Origin: Ypsolopha sequella
Taxonomy: Eukaryota > Arthropoda > Insecta > Lepidoptera > Ypsolophidae
Assembly (NCBI GenBank): GCA_934047225.1
Contig: OW203989.1
Coordinates: 8,097,977 to 8,161,976, forward strand
DNA length: 64,000 bases
Direction: 5' to 3'
The notes below the pieces were generated by a model. The model worked only from the letters and a program-made list of their open reading frames with translations. It did not search any database and had not been told where the DNA came from. Shown piece by piece: positions 21,613-32,829 of the stretch. The position numbers were made by a program, and so were the translations under genes. The first letter of the stretch is position 1. Every line of letters begins with the position of its first letter.

Positions 21613-22167
21613 GTGATTTTAACGATAGTATGTATATCACTAGATATCACTACTACTACGGTATGTTAAATTTGAGGTTAAATTTGACTGACTCACCGTC
21701 TTGAGTGGGATCTAACTCTGACACTTGTTCTTGTATGTATCAAAGTGCGATGAACTGAGATCTTATTAAAATAAATTTGGTAAACACAGATTGTGTATTT
21801 ATTTGTGAAATAATTTTGAATATAACCGATACTCGTTTATGTTAAGGTAAAATTAAGATCTTGTTTCAATGAGCGCTTTTAGAAGTCGATTTTCGAAAGA
21901 GTTGGACATTCAGTCCTTTATTTTAGTTTCATCAAGCAGGTTGTGAGAGGATTGCCTTTTACCTTTATTTGAATCTTGTTAATTTGGAATTTGTCAATTA
22001 TTTACTTGCCCCTTTGGGCTTCTTTATAGATCCTGCGTTAAATGTATTTTGTAGGTATTAAAAGTTTTGAAAACAGGCTACAGTATCCATAACTTTACAA
22101 ACCACTATATCACTTTTATAAGATGGTTCTTATTTCGCTCACGTATAGGGGATATAATCAAACAAAA

Positions 22168-22684
22168 AGAACCGGTCAAGTGCAAGTCAGACTCGCGTAC
22201 CTAGGGTTCCGTATTCTAACAGTTTTCGGAACAGAAAAAAACAAAACAAAAATGTTCAATTCCTTAACCTTTATATTAAGTATTTTCAAGTGCCTGTAGT
22301 TCCCAAAGCGCAGATTTCCGCAGTTAATTGTAAGGAAATAAAATATTGGCTGTAACTTCCTCTATCACCTGCAGTAAGTTTTATTTGAAATAAATATGAA
22401 GTTTTCAAGTAATTTACTGAAACATTATTTTCTCCATACAAAAAATAATAATTTTTTTTTTCTCAGAAAGTAATGCACATTTCAGAAAAAATACAGAAGT
22501 AAAAGGTGTTTGTAAAGGCGTCAGCAGTCTACTAAAAAAAAAACAGTTCGACTCCTTGACCTTCAACTTGACCTAACCCAAGTCCACAATTTCTTGATAT
22601 GGAATAAGTGTGGACGCACAGACTACGGAGTCTCACCATAAAGGTTCCTTTTGTACCTTTTAGATACTACGGAACCCTAAAAAC
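22168..22684 (-). mobile_element. P-family repeat, divergent reverse copy
   Basis: Opens with AACCGGTCAAGTGCAAGTCA and ends CTACGGAACCCTAAAAA, the reverse of the other P copies. The interior is diverged and longer (about 517 bp), probably with extra sequence inserted. Confidence 0.55.
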
Positions 22685-23194
22685 TAACTTTAGACGTGCT
22701 TGGCTGTACAAATTACTTTGTAAAATATTTTAAGCATTTGTACCATCGTCATGCTTATTAAAAAGCTTTTAAACAAACAAAAGATTTTAGCTCACCTTTT
22801 ACCAAGTCTTTTCAACATAAAACTTGTTGAAAGTTTATCCTAAGGCAGAGAAATCTGAAGAATATCTTATCAATTCGGACTAAAGATGAATAGGCGAAGG
22901 CATAACGACGACCTTAGACTTTGACTGTAACATAAAATGGCCGGGGGCCTAGAGAGTTCGCTGATATTGAAGAAAAGTTTTGTGGATTACGCAAGTAATA
23001 ATTAGCTATAATAATATAATTAAGGTTGGAATTTTTAATAAGTTTGATTACAAAAGGGATAATACGAATCGTACAGATGTCTGACTGTCAGTTTACCTAA
23101 AATGTAAGATAATTTGCTTGTCAACTTATCTAAGGGTAAGTTTATCAGTCATCAATCATCATCAAATAAATGAGTAAATGCGCAACGTAAAAGT

Positions 23195-23608
23195 TTTAGC
23201 GTCCCTGTTACTCCATATGCGAAAAAACCCTCAGTGCGAGTGGGACGGATTCATGAAAAAGTAGCAAAAACTCGGTTTTTTATTAATATAAAATGTACTA
23301 AGCAATTTTGTCAAAAAGATTTTCAAGGAGACTTTACAATTACATAATATCCACATTTTGAATGCAATTTCACAATTAAAATAGTTAGGATTTCAGAATT
23401 ACAGGAAAAAATAAAACATTTTAGAGGTCTTTTCGGAATTAAATTCTATCGAGAAAATTTCATCCAATCGCGTTTTCCTTCAGTGAGAATCTTAATCAAA
23501 TACTCAATAAACATTTACCCAAAAATTAAATACGTAGATGACGTTATAGTGGAGTAAATTGATTCGAAAAAGCCCCATTTTTTTGGTATCGCCTTAAAAT
23601 ATAAAAAA
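23195..23608 (+). mobile_element. family D repeat abutting a SINE
   Basis: Starts TTTTAGCGTCCCTGTTACTC and ends GGTATCGCCTTAAAATAT. Its 3' part (23408-23608), with the first bases of the adjoining SINE, is repeated at 34256-34473. Confidence 0.7.
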
Positions 23609-23938
23609 AATATAGTCACGACATGTATCCCCGAGGGGGTATCAGACGTGTTCTGAGTGTGATTTGTGAAATGCAAGTCACAGTCCACCCTCGGTACACC
23701 CGCGTTTCACCGACGATTATTACTTCCCAACGTGATGGGTACTCGCCTTTTAGGGCTTGCAGGTTTCCTTACGATATTTTCCTTCACCGTTTAGCAAGTG
23801 GTATATAGGAATAAATAAAATTAATAAATTCATACACATAAATTCCGAAAAACTCATTGGAGCATGCCCGACCGGGGATCGAACCTGGATCTCAAGATTG
23901 AGAGGCCAGCGTTTTGCCTCTGAGCTACCGCTGCTGCT
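23600..23938 (-). mobile_element. tRNA-derived SINE, full-length
   Basis: On the minus strand the 5' head reads like a tRNA: GCGGTAGCTCAGAGGC serves as A box and GGTTCGATCCC as B box. The body follows with the lepidopteran motif GGTGAAGGAAAATATCGTAA and the end CATGTCGTGACTATATTTTT. Pol III promoter boxes, no coding and a length near 340 bp fit an active-type SINE. Other copies are at 25811-26318 (interrupted), 10770-11165 and 56385-56478. Confidence 0.85.
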
Positions 23939-24149
23939 AAAAGATGCTACCGATGAATATTATCTCTCTTTAATTTAACATAGAGTACCAAAATAACAAC
24001 TAAGTTTAAAAATACTATGATTTTTTCAAAATGTTTCAAAATAAGTAATTTTAAATTTAAAACAATGTTGTTATCCCCCATTAATAAGTCTATGTAGTTT
24101 ACTCTTAAGTTTGATTTCGTGACATTTACACGCTCCTCTTTATTTTTTT

Positions 24150-24297
24150 TCTGTTTTCTTTTTCACCCAAAGGTTGCCTGGAAGATATTGCTATTAGCAA
24201 TAAGTGCCGCCTTTGTACACTGTAAATTTTTTTTATGTTTTTGTTTCATGTTTTTGTGTAAATGTACATTAAGTGTAATAAATAAATAATAAATAGT
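24150..24297 (+). mobile_element. LINE 3'-end relic (hairpin-type 3' UTR)
   Basis: CCCAAAGGTTGCCTGGAAGA is followed by a small hairpin (TTGCTATTAGCAA), GCCGCCTTTGTACA and a tail of AATAAATAAATAA. The same 3' end occurs at 41695-41835 and, reversed, at 31735-31885 and 44486-44590. Confidence 0.6.
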
Positions 24298-24847
24298 TAT
24301 TCCGACAAGTTTTTGGATTCACGTGGGGCGTTTTATGTTTCCGAATCTATCTTGGTGGTAACGAAATAACCCAAAAATGTCATCATCTTAATTAATGGAA
24401 ACCGGTAAGCAAACAAAACCATTTCCTTAGGAAACACATGTCCGTCCCGATGTTTCCCTTCCAATTACAATAATGGATATTATTTTTACGACACATTTTG
24501 ACTCCGACATTCCTGTGTCTTGAGAGATATCAGCATGCCAGTATATTTAATTACACGAAATGATGTATAATCGACTTTACTGTAAGGTATTAAGAGTTAT
24601 ACAGGATTCAATTGATGGTGGTGAAGGAGGAACAATAAATGGGGCACTGAGAGAAATATTCTTCCATTGAGGAAGAAATGGGGGAATTTATATGAATGTA
24701 CATACAACATGACATGGAAGAGGAGATATCATACATTCCCGACGTGATTCTATAGTGAAAGTGACAGAAAATTATTCAGGATCGAGTGTTTAGTGGGAAA
24801 CAAATTCCAGATTACCGGAAAGCATAAAATGACGATATATTAATGTT

Positions 24848-25256
24848 TTAGCGTCTTTGTGATTCCATATGCGAAAAACGCTCAGTGCGAGAGGGGCAGA
24901 TTCGGGGAAAAGTAGCAAAAGGTCAGCTTTTTATGAATATATTTTATATCAAAATTTAATTTAACCAGGTCCTAGATACTTTAATAAAATATAATCGCAG
25001 TCCATATGTAAAACCAAATTGTTAAACCAGGAAAAAAAATGTCGAAAAAGGAATCATTTCGATAAAATAATTTTATCGAGCCAAATTTCTTCAATCTCGT
25101 TTTCGCATGCATTTGCTTGAAGTTGATACAAATGAGAATTACGCGGTAGAGCCCCAGGTCTCTAGATAAATATTCCAAAAATAAAATACTGTTTTATCAA
25201 AATAATAGCATCTTTACTGAGCTCTGATTGTGTCGGTTGATTTTTCGTAGCGCCTT
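24848..25256 (+). mobile_element. family D repeat with a half-deleted family E insertion
   Basis: Runs from TTTTAGCGTCTTTGTGATTC to TTTTTCGTAGCGCCTTA. The half E element occupies about 25101-25155, at the same relative position as in the 19928-20541 copy. Confidence 0.7.
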
Positions 25257-25810
25257 ATGGCAAGAGCGAATTCGATTCCCTATGTACCTACCGATGTTCC
25301 GTATCAAATTCCACTTTCTCTTTAGCTTTCAAGCTTTATTCACATTTGTAAATGTAGAATATTTAATATGTTGGGGGGGCAACATAGCTTTTGCGTCAAT
25401 TTCCTCGAATCACTGATAAATGATAAATTGATAGTCTTGCTTCGCTTTATAAAAGTGGCTGTAATAGACAGACAGTCCCACCTAGAACTTCCTATATTAG
25501 AAATTTTTTTGGTATTCGAATTCGACTTTTTTTGTATTATTCGAATACTATTCGAAAATGTAAAAAAAATTAAATGCTATTATAGTAATCAATGTCTTGA
25601 AGTGCGAAAGAGTCTAAAATCTTCATTATTCGAATGCAAGCCCTCTCACCATAAGGATTATATCCTCTAATTTTTAAGTATTTCTCTCATTTTTAAGAAC
25701 CATTAAAATACCCAACCCTTAAAATGCCGTCATCGTCGTCGATGTTCAAAATAGTCAACCTATCAATAAGTCAACTATCTGCGTGATGACGTCAACAAAA
25801 TATCACAAAA

Positions 25811-26318
25811 GCGGCGTTAGCTCGAGTAAAACAGCCTCTCAATCTTGAGATCCAGATTTGATCCCCGGTCGAGCATGCACTAATGAGCTTTTCGGAATTT
25901 ATGTGTATAGTATTTGTTCTTTCTTACCACTTGCTGAACGGTGAAGGAAAACATCATAAGGAAACCTGCCCCCTCTATTCTGTATCTTAAGTTGCCAACT
26001 GGACAGGGTGGCTATCGTCAAAAACACAGATAAAAACTAAACTTTCAAAATTGGTTTTAGTGGGTATTGAACTATTTACGAACTGTGTCGTCACTTTAAG
26101 TGCTAACATGCCCTTAGACAATCGGAATTCGATAGCATATCTATGTTTTTGATGATAGACACCCAGTCCAGAAGGCAACTAGAGATACATAATAGGCCCG
26201 CTGTATGCCTTAAAAAGCGTGTATTTGTGCCTTGCATTTCTTGCATTTCACAGTTCACATTCGGATCAAGTCTGACACCTCCCCGGGGATTCATGTCGTG
26301 ACGATATATTTATTATAA
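25811..26318 (+). mobile_element. tRNA-derived SINE interrupted by a family G MITE
   Basis: The head (GCGGCGTTAGCTCGAG, B box GATTTGATCCC) and the body motif GGTGAAGGAAAACATCATAA lie before 25971. The 3' part (GGGGATTCATGTCGTGACGA) resumes after 26196. The tRNA boxes have decayed more than in the 23600-23938 copy. Confidence 0.75.
25972..26196. mobile_element. family G palindromic MITE, copy 1
   Basis: The ends resemble CCTATTATGTATCTCTAGTTG in opposite orientation, and CTATCGTCAAAAACA pairs with TGTTTTTGATGATAG. The other copy is at 31100-31318. Confidence 0.75.
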
Positions 26319-26610
26319 ATTTTACAAAAATACGTCTTGGTAATGTTTCAAAGGTCTTTTGCTTCGTAATTTCCGCTAGAAGTAATATTACTTCGCGAAA
26401 ATAATCCTCCGTAAACACGTAACGATCACACACGAATATTTTTTTGCAAACATAAAACTGTCGTTAACCTAAAAAGTAATCGCTAAAGTTCGGTTCAATT
26501 TTCGAATTAGCGTAACTTTACACATATGTCAAGGATAACATTAAAATATTTGTACAAGGCCGCAACATCTGGAGCTGAAAATAACATATTACATGCTTTG
26601 TTTATACTGT

Positions 26611-27232
26611 TAGACACATGCTTTGATGCGTATATTCATACAGCCTAAAAAAAGTGCCAGAATGAACTACATATATCAGTTGTTTAGAGTAAAGTGCAAA
26701 ACTTAACTTTGTATTTCTTGTTTAGAAGTTAAAAATTGAAAAACATTTTGGTATGTGGCAGTTGATGCCAATAGATCAGTACTAGTGAGGTTTAGACACA
26801 TGCTTTGATGCGTATATTCATACAGCCTAAAAAAAGTGTAAATGCCAGGATGAACTACATATATCAGTTGCTTAAAGTAAAGTCCATAACTTAACTTTAT
26901 ATTTCTCGTTTAGAAGTTAAAAATTGAAAAACATTTTGGTATGTGGCAGTTAACGCCAGTAGTTCAGTATTATTAAGGTTTATAAAGCATGAGTTTGAAA
27001 TTTAATGCACAATTAGTCATGATCTTGTCTAAACAAAGTTAAAACAACAATTTAAGTTGGTTTTGAGAAGATCATGACTAATTATGTATACAATTTCAAA
27101 CTCTTGTTTTTTAAACCTCACTTATATTGAACTATTGGCGTTAAATGCAACAGACAAAAATGCTTTTCAATTTTAAAGTTCTAAACAAGAAAAACAAAGT
27201 TAAGTTATACACTTTGCGCTAAGCTGTTGACG
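26611..27232. repeat. two direct 182-bp units followed by an inverted copy
   Basis: TAGACACATGCTTTGATGCG begins at 26611 and again at 26793. The units share AGCCTAAAAAAAGTG, AACTACATATATCAGTTG and TTTGGTATGTGGCAGTT. From about 27110 the 3' half of the unit recurs in reverse (CCTCACTTATATTGAAC onward). Between them is a palindrome with arms containing TTAGTCATGATCTTG and AAGATCATGACTAA. The overall shape is a large fold-back in which one arm has duplicated. Confidence 0.75.
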
Positions 27233-27239
27233 TTTTACC

Positions 27240-28335
27240 TTAATACTGCTTATCATGTTGCTGATTCAGAAATACTTGTAAGATAATTAAACAAAAGTTG
27301 ATTTGTTTCGCAAAGAAGTAAATTTCAAGTAATTAATTATTTAATTATAATTTAATTGTGAAGCTAGAAAATCAAAAATTTTTGGATTTTTGGAAAAAAA
27401 CGAGCAAGGGTCTACTGAACAAAAATTTACTGAAAATGTAGTTCTTCAGTACGGCACCACGTTTTTTCATTAACACTTCCGCGCGCGTTCCAAACTTTCA
27501 GTGCGAAGAATCAAAACGTGTTCACACGACCAGTGTTGACGTGTGAATTTTGGGATATGATTTGATTTATTTGTGTATTAAGCACATGATTAATTTAGGG
27601 CACATTGTCATGCGTGATGTTATTGTTCTGATAACCGTTGTTTAAATCTCAGAGCTATTAAAATATCGTATTTATACTTTCAGTATATTCTTCACTAAAG
27701 AAACACAATTTTCCTGAATGATAAAATAAAGTTAAACATAACATAAATCAAAAGATACGTGACTTCTGGCCCACTTGAGCAACGTAAAACGTAAATGTAG
27801 GAAGGCATAGTGTTTGACTCAATAAATAAATAGCATTGTGTAACAACAACACGATCTTGTGTCTACTCACTACTGCGTCCGCACACGGAATGGGAAAAAT
27901 GCTGCGGTTTTTAAGAGATCAACGGTTTGAACGGTAGGTAGATATTACAGAGATAATAACTAAAGGCAACAAGATCTTACAAATAATAAATAGCAGTACT
28001 TCAGTAAAGAAATTAAGCAAGAAAGAATGTTTATATTGTTTTGAATTGGTGGCCTTATAGCCAACAATATAGCTAGACTAAATGCCACGGAGACTGTCGA
28101 CGGGCAACAACGTATCTGCATGCCGTAAATGGTAATTGGAGCAAACCCCAATATAACATCCAAATATTTCAGCCTTCTATGTTTAACATGCCTTTGAAGA
28201 TACCTGTGTCCAACAGGTTTATGGTGTTAAATTGCACACACAACAAGGTACTATTAGGCCTTTAGATTTTGTGTGGGATCAGCTCCCTTTGTTTAACCGA
28301 GATTTATACTGATTTACCTGGATGCTTACTAACTA
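27240..28335. other. intergenic sequence, nothing recognised
   Basis: No repeats or coding signs beyond short open frames. Confidence 0.4.
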
Positions 28336-28336
28336 C

Positions 28337-28600
28337 AAATTCATATTCAAATTCAAATAGTTCGGAGACCCGGCCAGGGATCAGGAACAAGGCCAGGAGC
28401 ACCCAGCACGAATCCAGATGGCCAACCAAATCCCATTATATTATCCCATTACATACTAATAGGTGGCATATATAAATACATGCCTACCTCCGCCCATTCG
28501 ATTAGTCTTCCTAAGAAGAAGGGTAAGAAACTAAGCAAGATCATGTCTTTTTTTTAACATATCCGTTACATACTGTAACTTATACTATACTATACATTCT
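28337..28600 (-). mobile_element. 3'-UTR relic of the 11.2-16.3 kb LINE family
   Basis: Begins with the same TTCAAA-type tail and CAAATAGTT, then jumps directly to CGGAGACCCGGCCAGGG. It thereby skips about 200 bp present between 11273 and 11476 of the full element, and then follows it through CCATTCGATTAGTCTT and AAGATCATGTCTTTTTTT. It is 5'-truncated and internally deleted. Confidence 0.8.
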
Positions 28601-28609
28601 AACAGGCAA

Positions 28610-29970
28610 CCACCATTTTTATAGGATAACTCTTTTCTCCAGGATAAACGCTCGTTTAAATAAACGCCGTAGTTCCGCAGCCCAGTGCGTACACAAGTTG
28701 CAAGTATTAATGAGGTACAGACGTGACCGACAGACGCACAGCCCGACACTATATTTAGAGAACACTTAATGAGCTGTATATCCTTACTTAAGCCGGCACG
28801 CTCCGAGAATTCCTTGTGTTTGTCTACGGGAAAAATTATACAGGATGCTGCGTTTTGCATACGAACTAGAACGGATTTACGTGTCGTGACGTGAGAGAGG
28901 TAAAGGTTCGATTGTTTTGAAAGTAAACGTTTTTAGTGGGGAAATTTCGGTTTTTTTGGAGACGTTTGAGAAATGCCTATTTATACTTATGTACTCGTAA
29001 AAAGCTAAAGTGAAACTTTTTTATATTAAATTTAATTTTATTTAGGAAACAAACAGTCATTTACGTATAATAAGAAATAAATAGACAATAACAAACAGAC
29101 CTAAAGTCCCATAAAAGTGAAACACTTATTGAAAAATTTCGAACAAGACGGAATAAACTAAAAATATGCTAAACATTAATGAACAAGCAGTATTAACTTT
29201 ACATAAATTAATTACTTATATAATAATAGTAGTTTAACAATTATATACACACAAAAATAAAAATAAAATGCAAAGAACACATTCATACATTGAATATTTC
29301 TTTTATAAAATTGGCAATGCTATAAGTAGTGGTTCGTTCGTTTGTTCGAGTATTTTGTTGTGTGCCATATATCAGCCAATCAGGGTAAATTGTTTTATGC
29401 CTAAACCATTTTAGTGTCATGCCAACCAAAGTTTATCAGACAGGTCACACATTCGAGACACATAAAATCAAATAAATATTACATCACCATATAACTGAGT
29501 TCTTCGTTTCATGTCAGATAGGGACAATCAGCTAAATACCAATAAGGCCCCCAAATCCCTACAATATTTCAATCAGAAAAGGGACAAAAGATGTCCAGCG
29601 GCCCCTAAGGGTTGGCTGAGGTATGCCAATGATTGGCCAAATATTTCCATACCGTCTTCAGAAACCTTAACATCAAGGGCATAGATGTTATATTAGAGTG
29701 TTTGAATAGAAAATATTAAATGCAACGTCCTATCTTAGATATTCGTAAAATACGGAGACGCGGTGCAAAAAATGTTTTTGTCGCATAAATCGGCGGACTG
29801 TTTTTGTGTATGATTGTTTCTTTCTATCCTTATTCATACAATATTATTACTTATAGGTTATTCAAAAAAAGGTCATGTTGTTTACAAAATATAATCCAAA
29901 GTGCTTTTGATAAAATAGGTACTACTTACCGATAAAATAGAATATTATAGTATAAGTACTTAGTGTGTTA
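28610..29970. other. intergenic sequence, nothing recognised
   Basis: AT-rich. A 91-codon open frame (28585-28860, minus strand) has no recognisable features. Confidence 0.4.
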
Positions 29971-30139
29971 TTAAAGCCGATTCTGAAGGCTTTAATTTTA
30001 GTTTTAGTGCTGTCAAAACTAAATTTTCTTCGAAACAAAATAGTCCTTAAGAGTTAGGAATAGAAGCTAAAGTTCTTTGGAAAATTTTAAGCTTTGACAG
30101 CACTAAAACTAAAATTAAAGCCTTCAGAATTGGCTTTAT
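29971..30139. mobile_element. fold-back MITE
   Basis: Arms TTAAAGCCGATTCTGAAGGC and, reversed, AATAAAGCCAATTCTGAAGG pair over about 50 bp (through TTTTAGTTTTAGTGCTGTCA), leaving a loop of about 60 bp. The ends are TTA-rich. No coding. Confidence 0.75.
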
Positions 30140-30389
30140 TATATTACTAATACAAATATAGATAAAACTGATAATACAATACTGATAAACGTCTTTTTGA
30201 GAGGTATAAAAATAAAAGATAAAAGGAGAAGATGTCAATTAAATGTACTTAGCATTATGATAACATATTTTACCACTTCTTCTTTGTACATAAATTGTGT
30301 AGGTACCTGAAAACAAGAGAAAGTACATTAAATATAAAAATATTATTAAAAGTTAACCGTTTTACAAAATAATAAAATACAAAAAGTTA

Positions 30390-30469
30390 TGACAGCGGTG
30401 GGATTCGAACCCACGCCCTTTCGGACTGGTGCCTAAAACCAGCGCCTTAGACCACTCGGCCACGCTGCC
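30390..30469 (-). tRNA. tRNA-Leu (anticodon UAG)
   Basis: On the minus strand GGCAGCG pairs with CGCTGTC to form a seven-base-pair acceptor stem with one G-U, followed by discriminator A, as expected for Leu. The A box is TGGCCGAGTGG. The anticodon arm is CTGGT-TTTAGGC-ACCAG, giving anticodon TAG. A long variable arm (TCCGAAAGGGC) typical of Leu tRNA follows, then the T arm GTGGG-TTCGAAT-CCCAC with the B box GGTTCGAATCC. No intron. No CCA is encoded, as normal in eukaryotes. A TTTTT terminator lies a few bases downstream (30382-30386 on the plus strand is AAAAA). All stems pair, so it is probably functional. The protein frame spanning it is meaningless. Confidence 0.95.
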
Positions 30470-30479
30470 TGTTCTCTGA

Positions 30480-30810
30480 GCGCTCGAAATTATCGAACAA
30501 TTTACTTTGACATATACAGAGAGTGATTCAAATATAAATAAGCAAGAAATGTTTACAATGCATTGTGCGCATTCAAAAATACATACGTCACTCACTGTCA
30601 AAGAACAAATTATTTGCGTATTACAACCAGACAAGTAAGGACCGTGTCTAAAAGGCATGACACAATGTATAATTCATAAGAATACATACATTTCAATTAC
30701 GGACTGGACGAATCGAATTGCATTGTAAAAATGAACTGAAGGAGCTGATGCAAAAACAGACGACGCGACGTCAATATACTTACCTAAAAAGGTTTAAGTC
30801 AATAAGTACC
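30480..30810. other. intergenic flank of the tRNA gene
   Basis: No recognisable elements. This is the 5' flank of the tRNA. Confidence 0.4.
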
Positions 30811-30814
30811 TCAA

Positions 30815-31415
30815 AGACACTTAGAACTTTCATATCTACTTATATTTACTTATATTCAGTAAAGAAGGTATTATTTTGATAAAACAGAATATTATTTTTG
30901 AATCTTTTTTAGGGATCTATTAAACATAAACGCGATTGGAGTAATTCGGCTCGATAAAAATATTTATTGAAATGAGGTCCTTTTCAACACCATTTCTCCT
31001 GGTTTTACAGTTTGGAATGATATTATGGACTACGATTATATTTTATTAGATAAGTTTCTTATTCAGATTTCAATGGTTTCAACAGTATCTAGGACCAGGC
31101 CTATTATGTATCTCTAGTTGCCTTCTGGACTGGGTGTCTATCATCAAAAACATAGATATACTATCGAATTCCGATGTCCTAAGGATATTTTCGCACTTGA
31201 AGTGACGACACAGATTGTTAATGGTTCAATACACACTAAAGGCAATTTTGAAATTTCAGTTTTTATCTATGTTTTTGATGATAGGCACCTCGTTCAGTTG
31301 GCAACTAAAGATAATAGGGTTTTGATAGCAACTTAGACGTTTTGCTACTTTTCCTTGAATCCGTCCCTCTCGCACTGAAGATTTTTTCGAAAAAAGAGTA
31401 ACAGGTACGCTAAAA
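30815..31415 (-). mobile_element. family D repeat interrupted by a family G MITE
   Basis: Shares GAAATGAGGTCCTTTTCAAC-type body sequence with 19928-20541 and ends GAGTAACAGGTACGCTAAAA. It has no E element at the position where two other D copies do (near 30915), so it shows the empty site. G occupies 31100-31318. Confidence 0.7.
31100..31318. mobile_element. family G palindromic MITE, copy 2
   Basis: 219 bp, bounded by CCTATTAT and ATAATAGG. The arms share TAGTTGCC and CTATCATCAAAAACATAGAT. Same family as 25972-26196. Confidence 0.8.
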
Positions 31416-31734
31416 CATCAACATATCGTAGAGTTTACATTTCAGCTAGATAGAAGTAGAGTAGGTAACTGGCCTACTATTTATTCGACTACTTTAGCGC
31501 ATACGTTATCCACTCTACTCCCTTAGCTATATCTTTAGTATTATTCTGTAAAGCTGGGTTCACATTTTCGCTGATTAAAAGTAACTAGAGTACCATTTAT
31601 CCGACTATTTTACTATACATGTGTTATCCACTCTACCCTTCCACCTACTATCTTTAGTCTATTTTGTACTAGTAACGTGTTTATCCCTGTACTCTACCAG
31701 TTACCCTACACATTCAACTAGCCAACTGTTTACA

Positions 31735-31885
31735 ATACAATACAATACAATACAATACAATAATCTTTATTGCACACCAAAAACAAAGTAAATAGACAAT
31801 TTCAAAAAGTAAAAGTAGGGTACAATTGGCGGTCTTATCACTAAAAAGCGATCTCTTCCAGACAACCTTCGGATGGGAGGACTCT
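31735..31885 (-). mobile_element. LINE 3'-end relic with (TTGTA)n tail
   Basis: On the minus strand, CCGAAGGTTGTCTGGAAGAG, a hairpin around GATCGCTTTTTAG and GGTGTGCAATAAAGATT lead into five or so TTGTA units (plus strand ACAAT). Same 3' end family as 41695-41835. Confidence 0.65.
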
Positions 31886-32646
31886 TAAAAGAAAGAAAAA
31901 AATGTGTAGAGGCGGTGTACAGAATAAATAGATACAATTATACATGTTATTAGTAAATTTTATCCATGGTACTCTACCAGTTACTCTACCCGTGTAAACT
32001 AGTCTTGGCCCTAGATTGTAGCGTTACTAGATGAATGAACACAAATTCATCACAATAATAAGGGCGAAGCTCGTAAACATGACACGCGCTCTCATTACGA
32101 CCACGTCCCAGTGAGGGTGCTTTCTTACTTCCCAACTGATAACTGAACTAACCGCATCTGTGGTTGTGATTGTTGGTGTGCACCATAGACGAATACAGCC
32201 TACAGACTCCTCATAACAGGCGACCGATTTCTATCAAACACATCTGACTGAACCAGCAGATATAATTCGTCACTCCAAAATTATGTCTCGGTAGGTCAAA
32301 CCAAAATGGCTTCTAAATTCATTACGTTAGAGTCTTCGTCTTCGGGAAAGATAAGTTTGTGGCGCTATACGTAAAATTGGAAGAGCCAATAGGATTGCAG
32401 TATCCCGTTTCGATTATTGACAGAATTATTTGTACGCAAGATGTTGAACAATAGACGTCTTTCTGGGCTGTATTGTCTATGGTGTGAACCGATGTACTTC
32501 GGTCTGTGTGCATCGGAACGGAAGGCACGTACAATGTAGGTACAGTTAGCAAAATATATAGGTAAACAGGCCTAGCGCCCAGCCACAAAATAGATACTAC
32601 CAGAAGGCCGACTCGACTACGGAGCGAAAACAGTCGCATACATGCA

Positions 32647-32818
32647 TATATAGACGCGTACGTATGATGATCTCGGCAGAATTTCGATTAGCATTCGACC
32701 GACTTCATCCGAGATCGTCGTACACGTACGCGTCTCTGTGCGCCTGTTTTCGCTAGTTATGCGGAGTAAGCTTTCTGTAAGTGGTTATTTTGTGGCCCAG
32801 CGATCCTAAGACCCACAG
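32647..32818 (+). promoter_or_regulatory. candidate TATA promoter and first exon
   Basis: TATATAGA at 32647 is followed by a GC-rich segment containing a near-palindrome: GACGCGTACGTATGATGATC and its reverse near 32711-32735, both next to CGAGATC-like sequence. The segment ends in a strong donor (CACAG|GTGAGTGA, boundary 32818), with an alternative CT|GTAAGT at about 32776. This is the architecture of a short non-coding first exon, but no downstream exon was found. Confidence 0.25.
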
Positions 32819-32829
32819 GTGAGTGACAG

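Noticed and set aside
30362..30658. 98-codon minus-strand frame
   Set aside because: It reads through the tRNA-Leu gene. The middle of the peptide is simply translated tRNA.
31735..31765. ACAAT pentanucleotide run considered as a CRISPR-like or satellite array
   Set aside because: It is a short perfect microsatellite attached to an AATAAA-bearing LINE 3' end, with no spacers.
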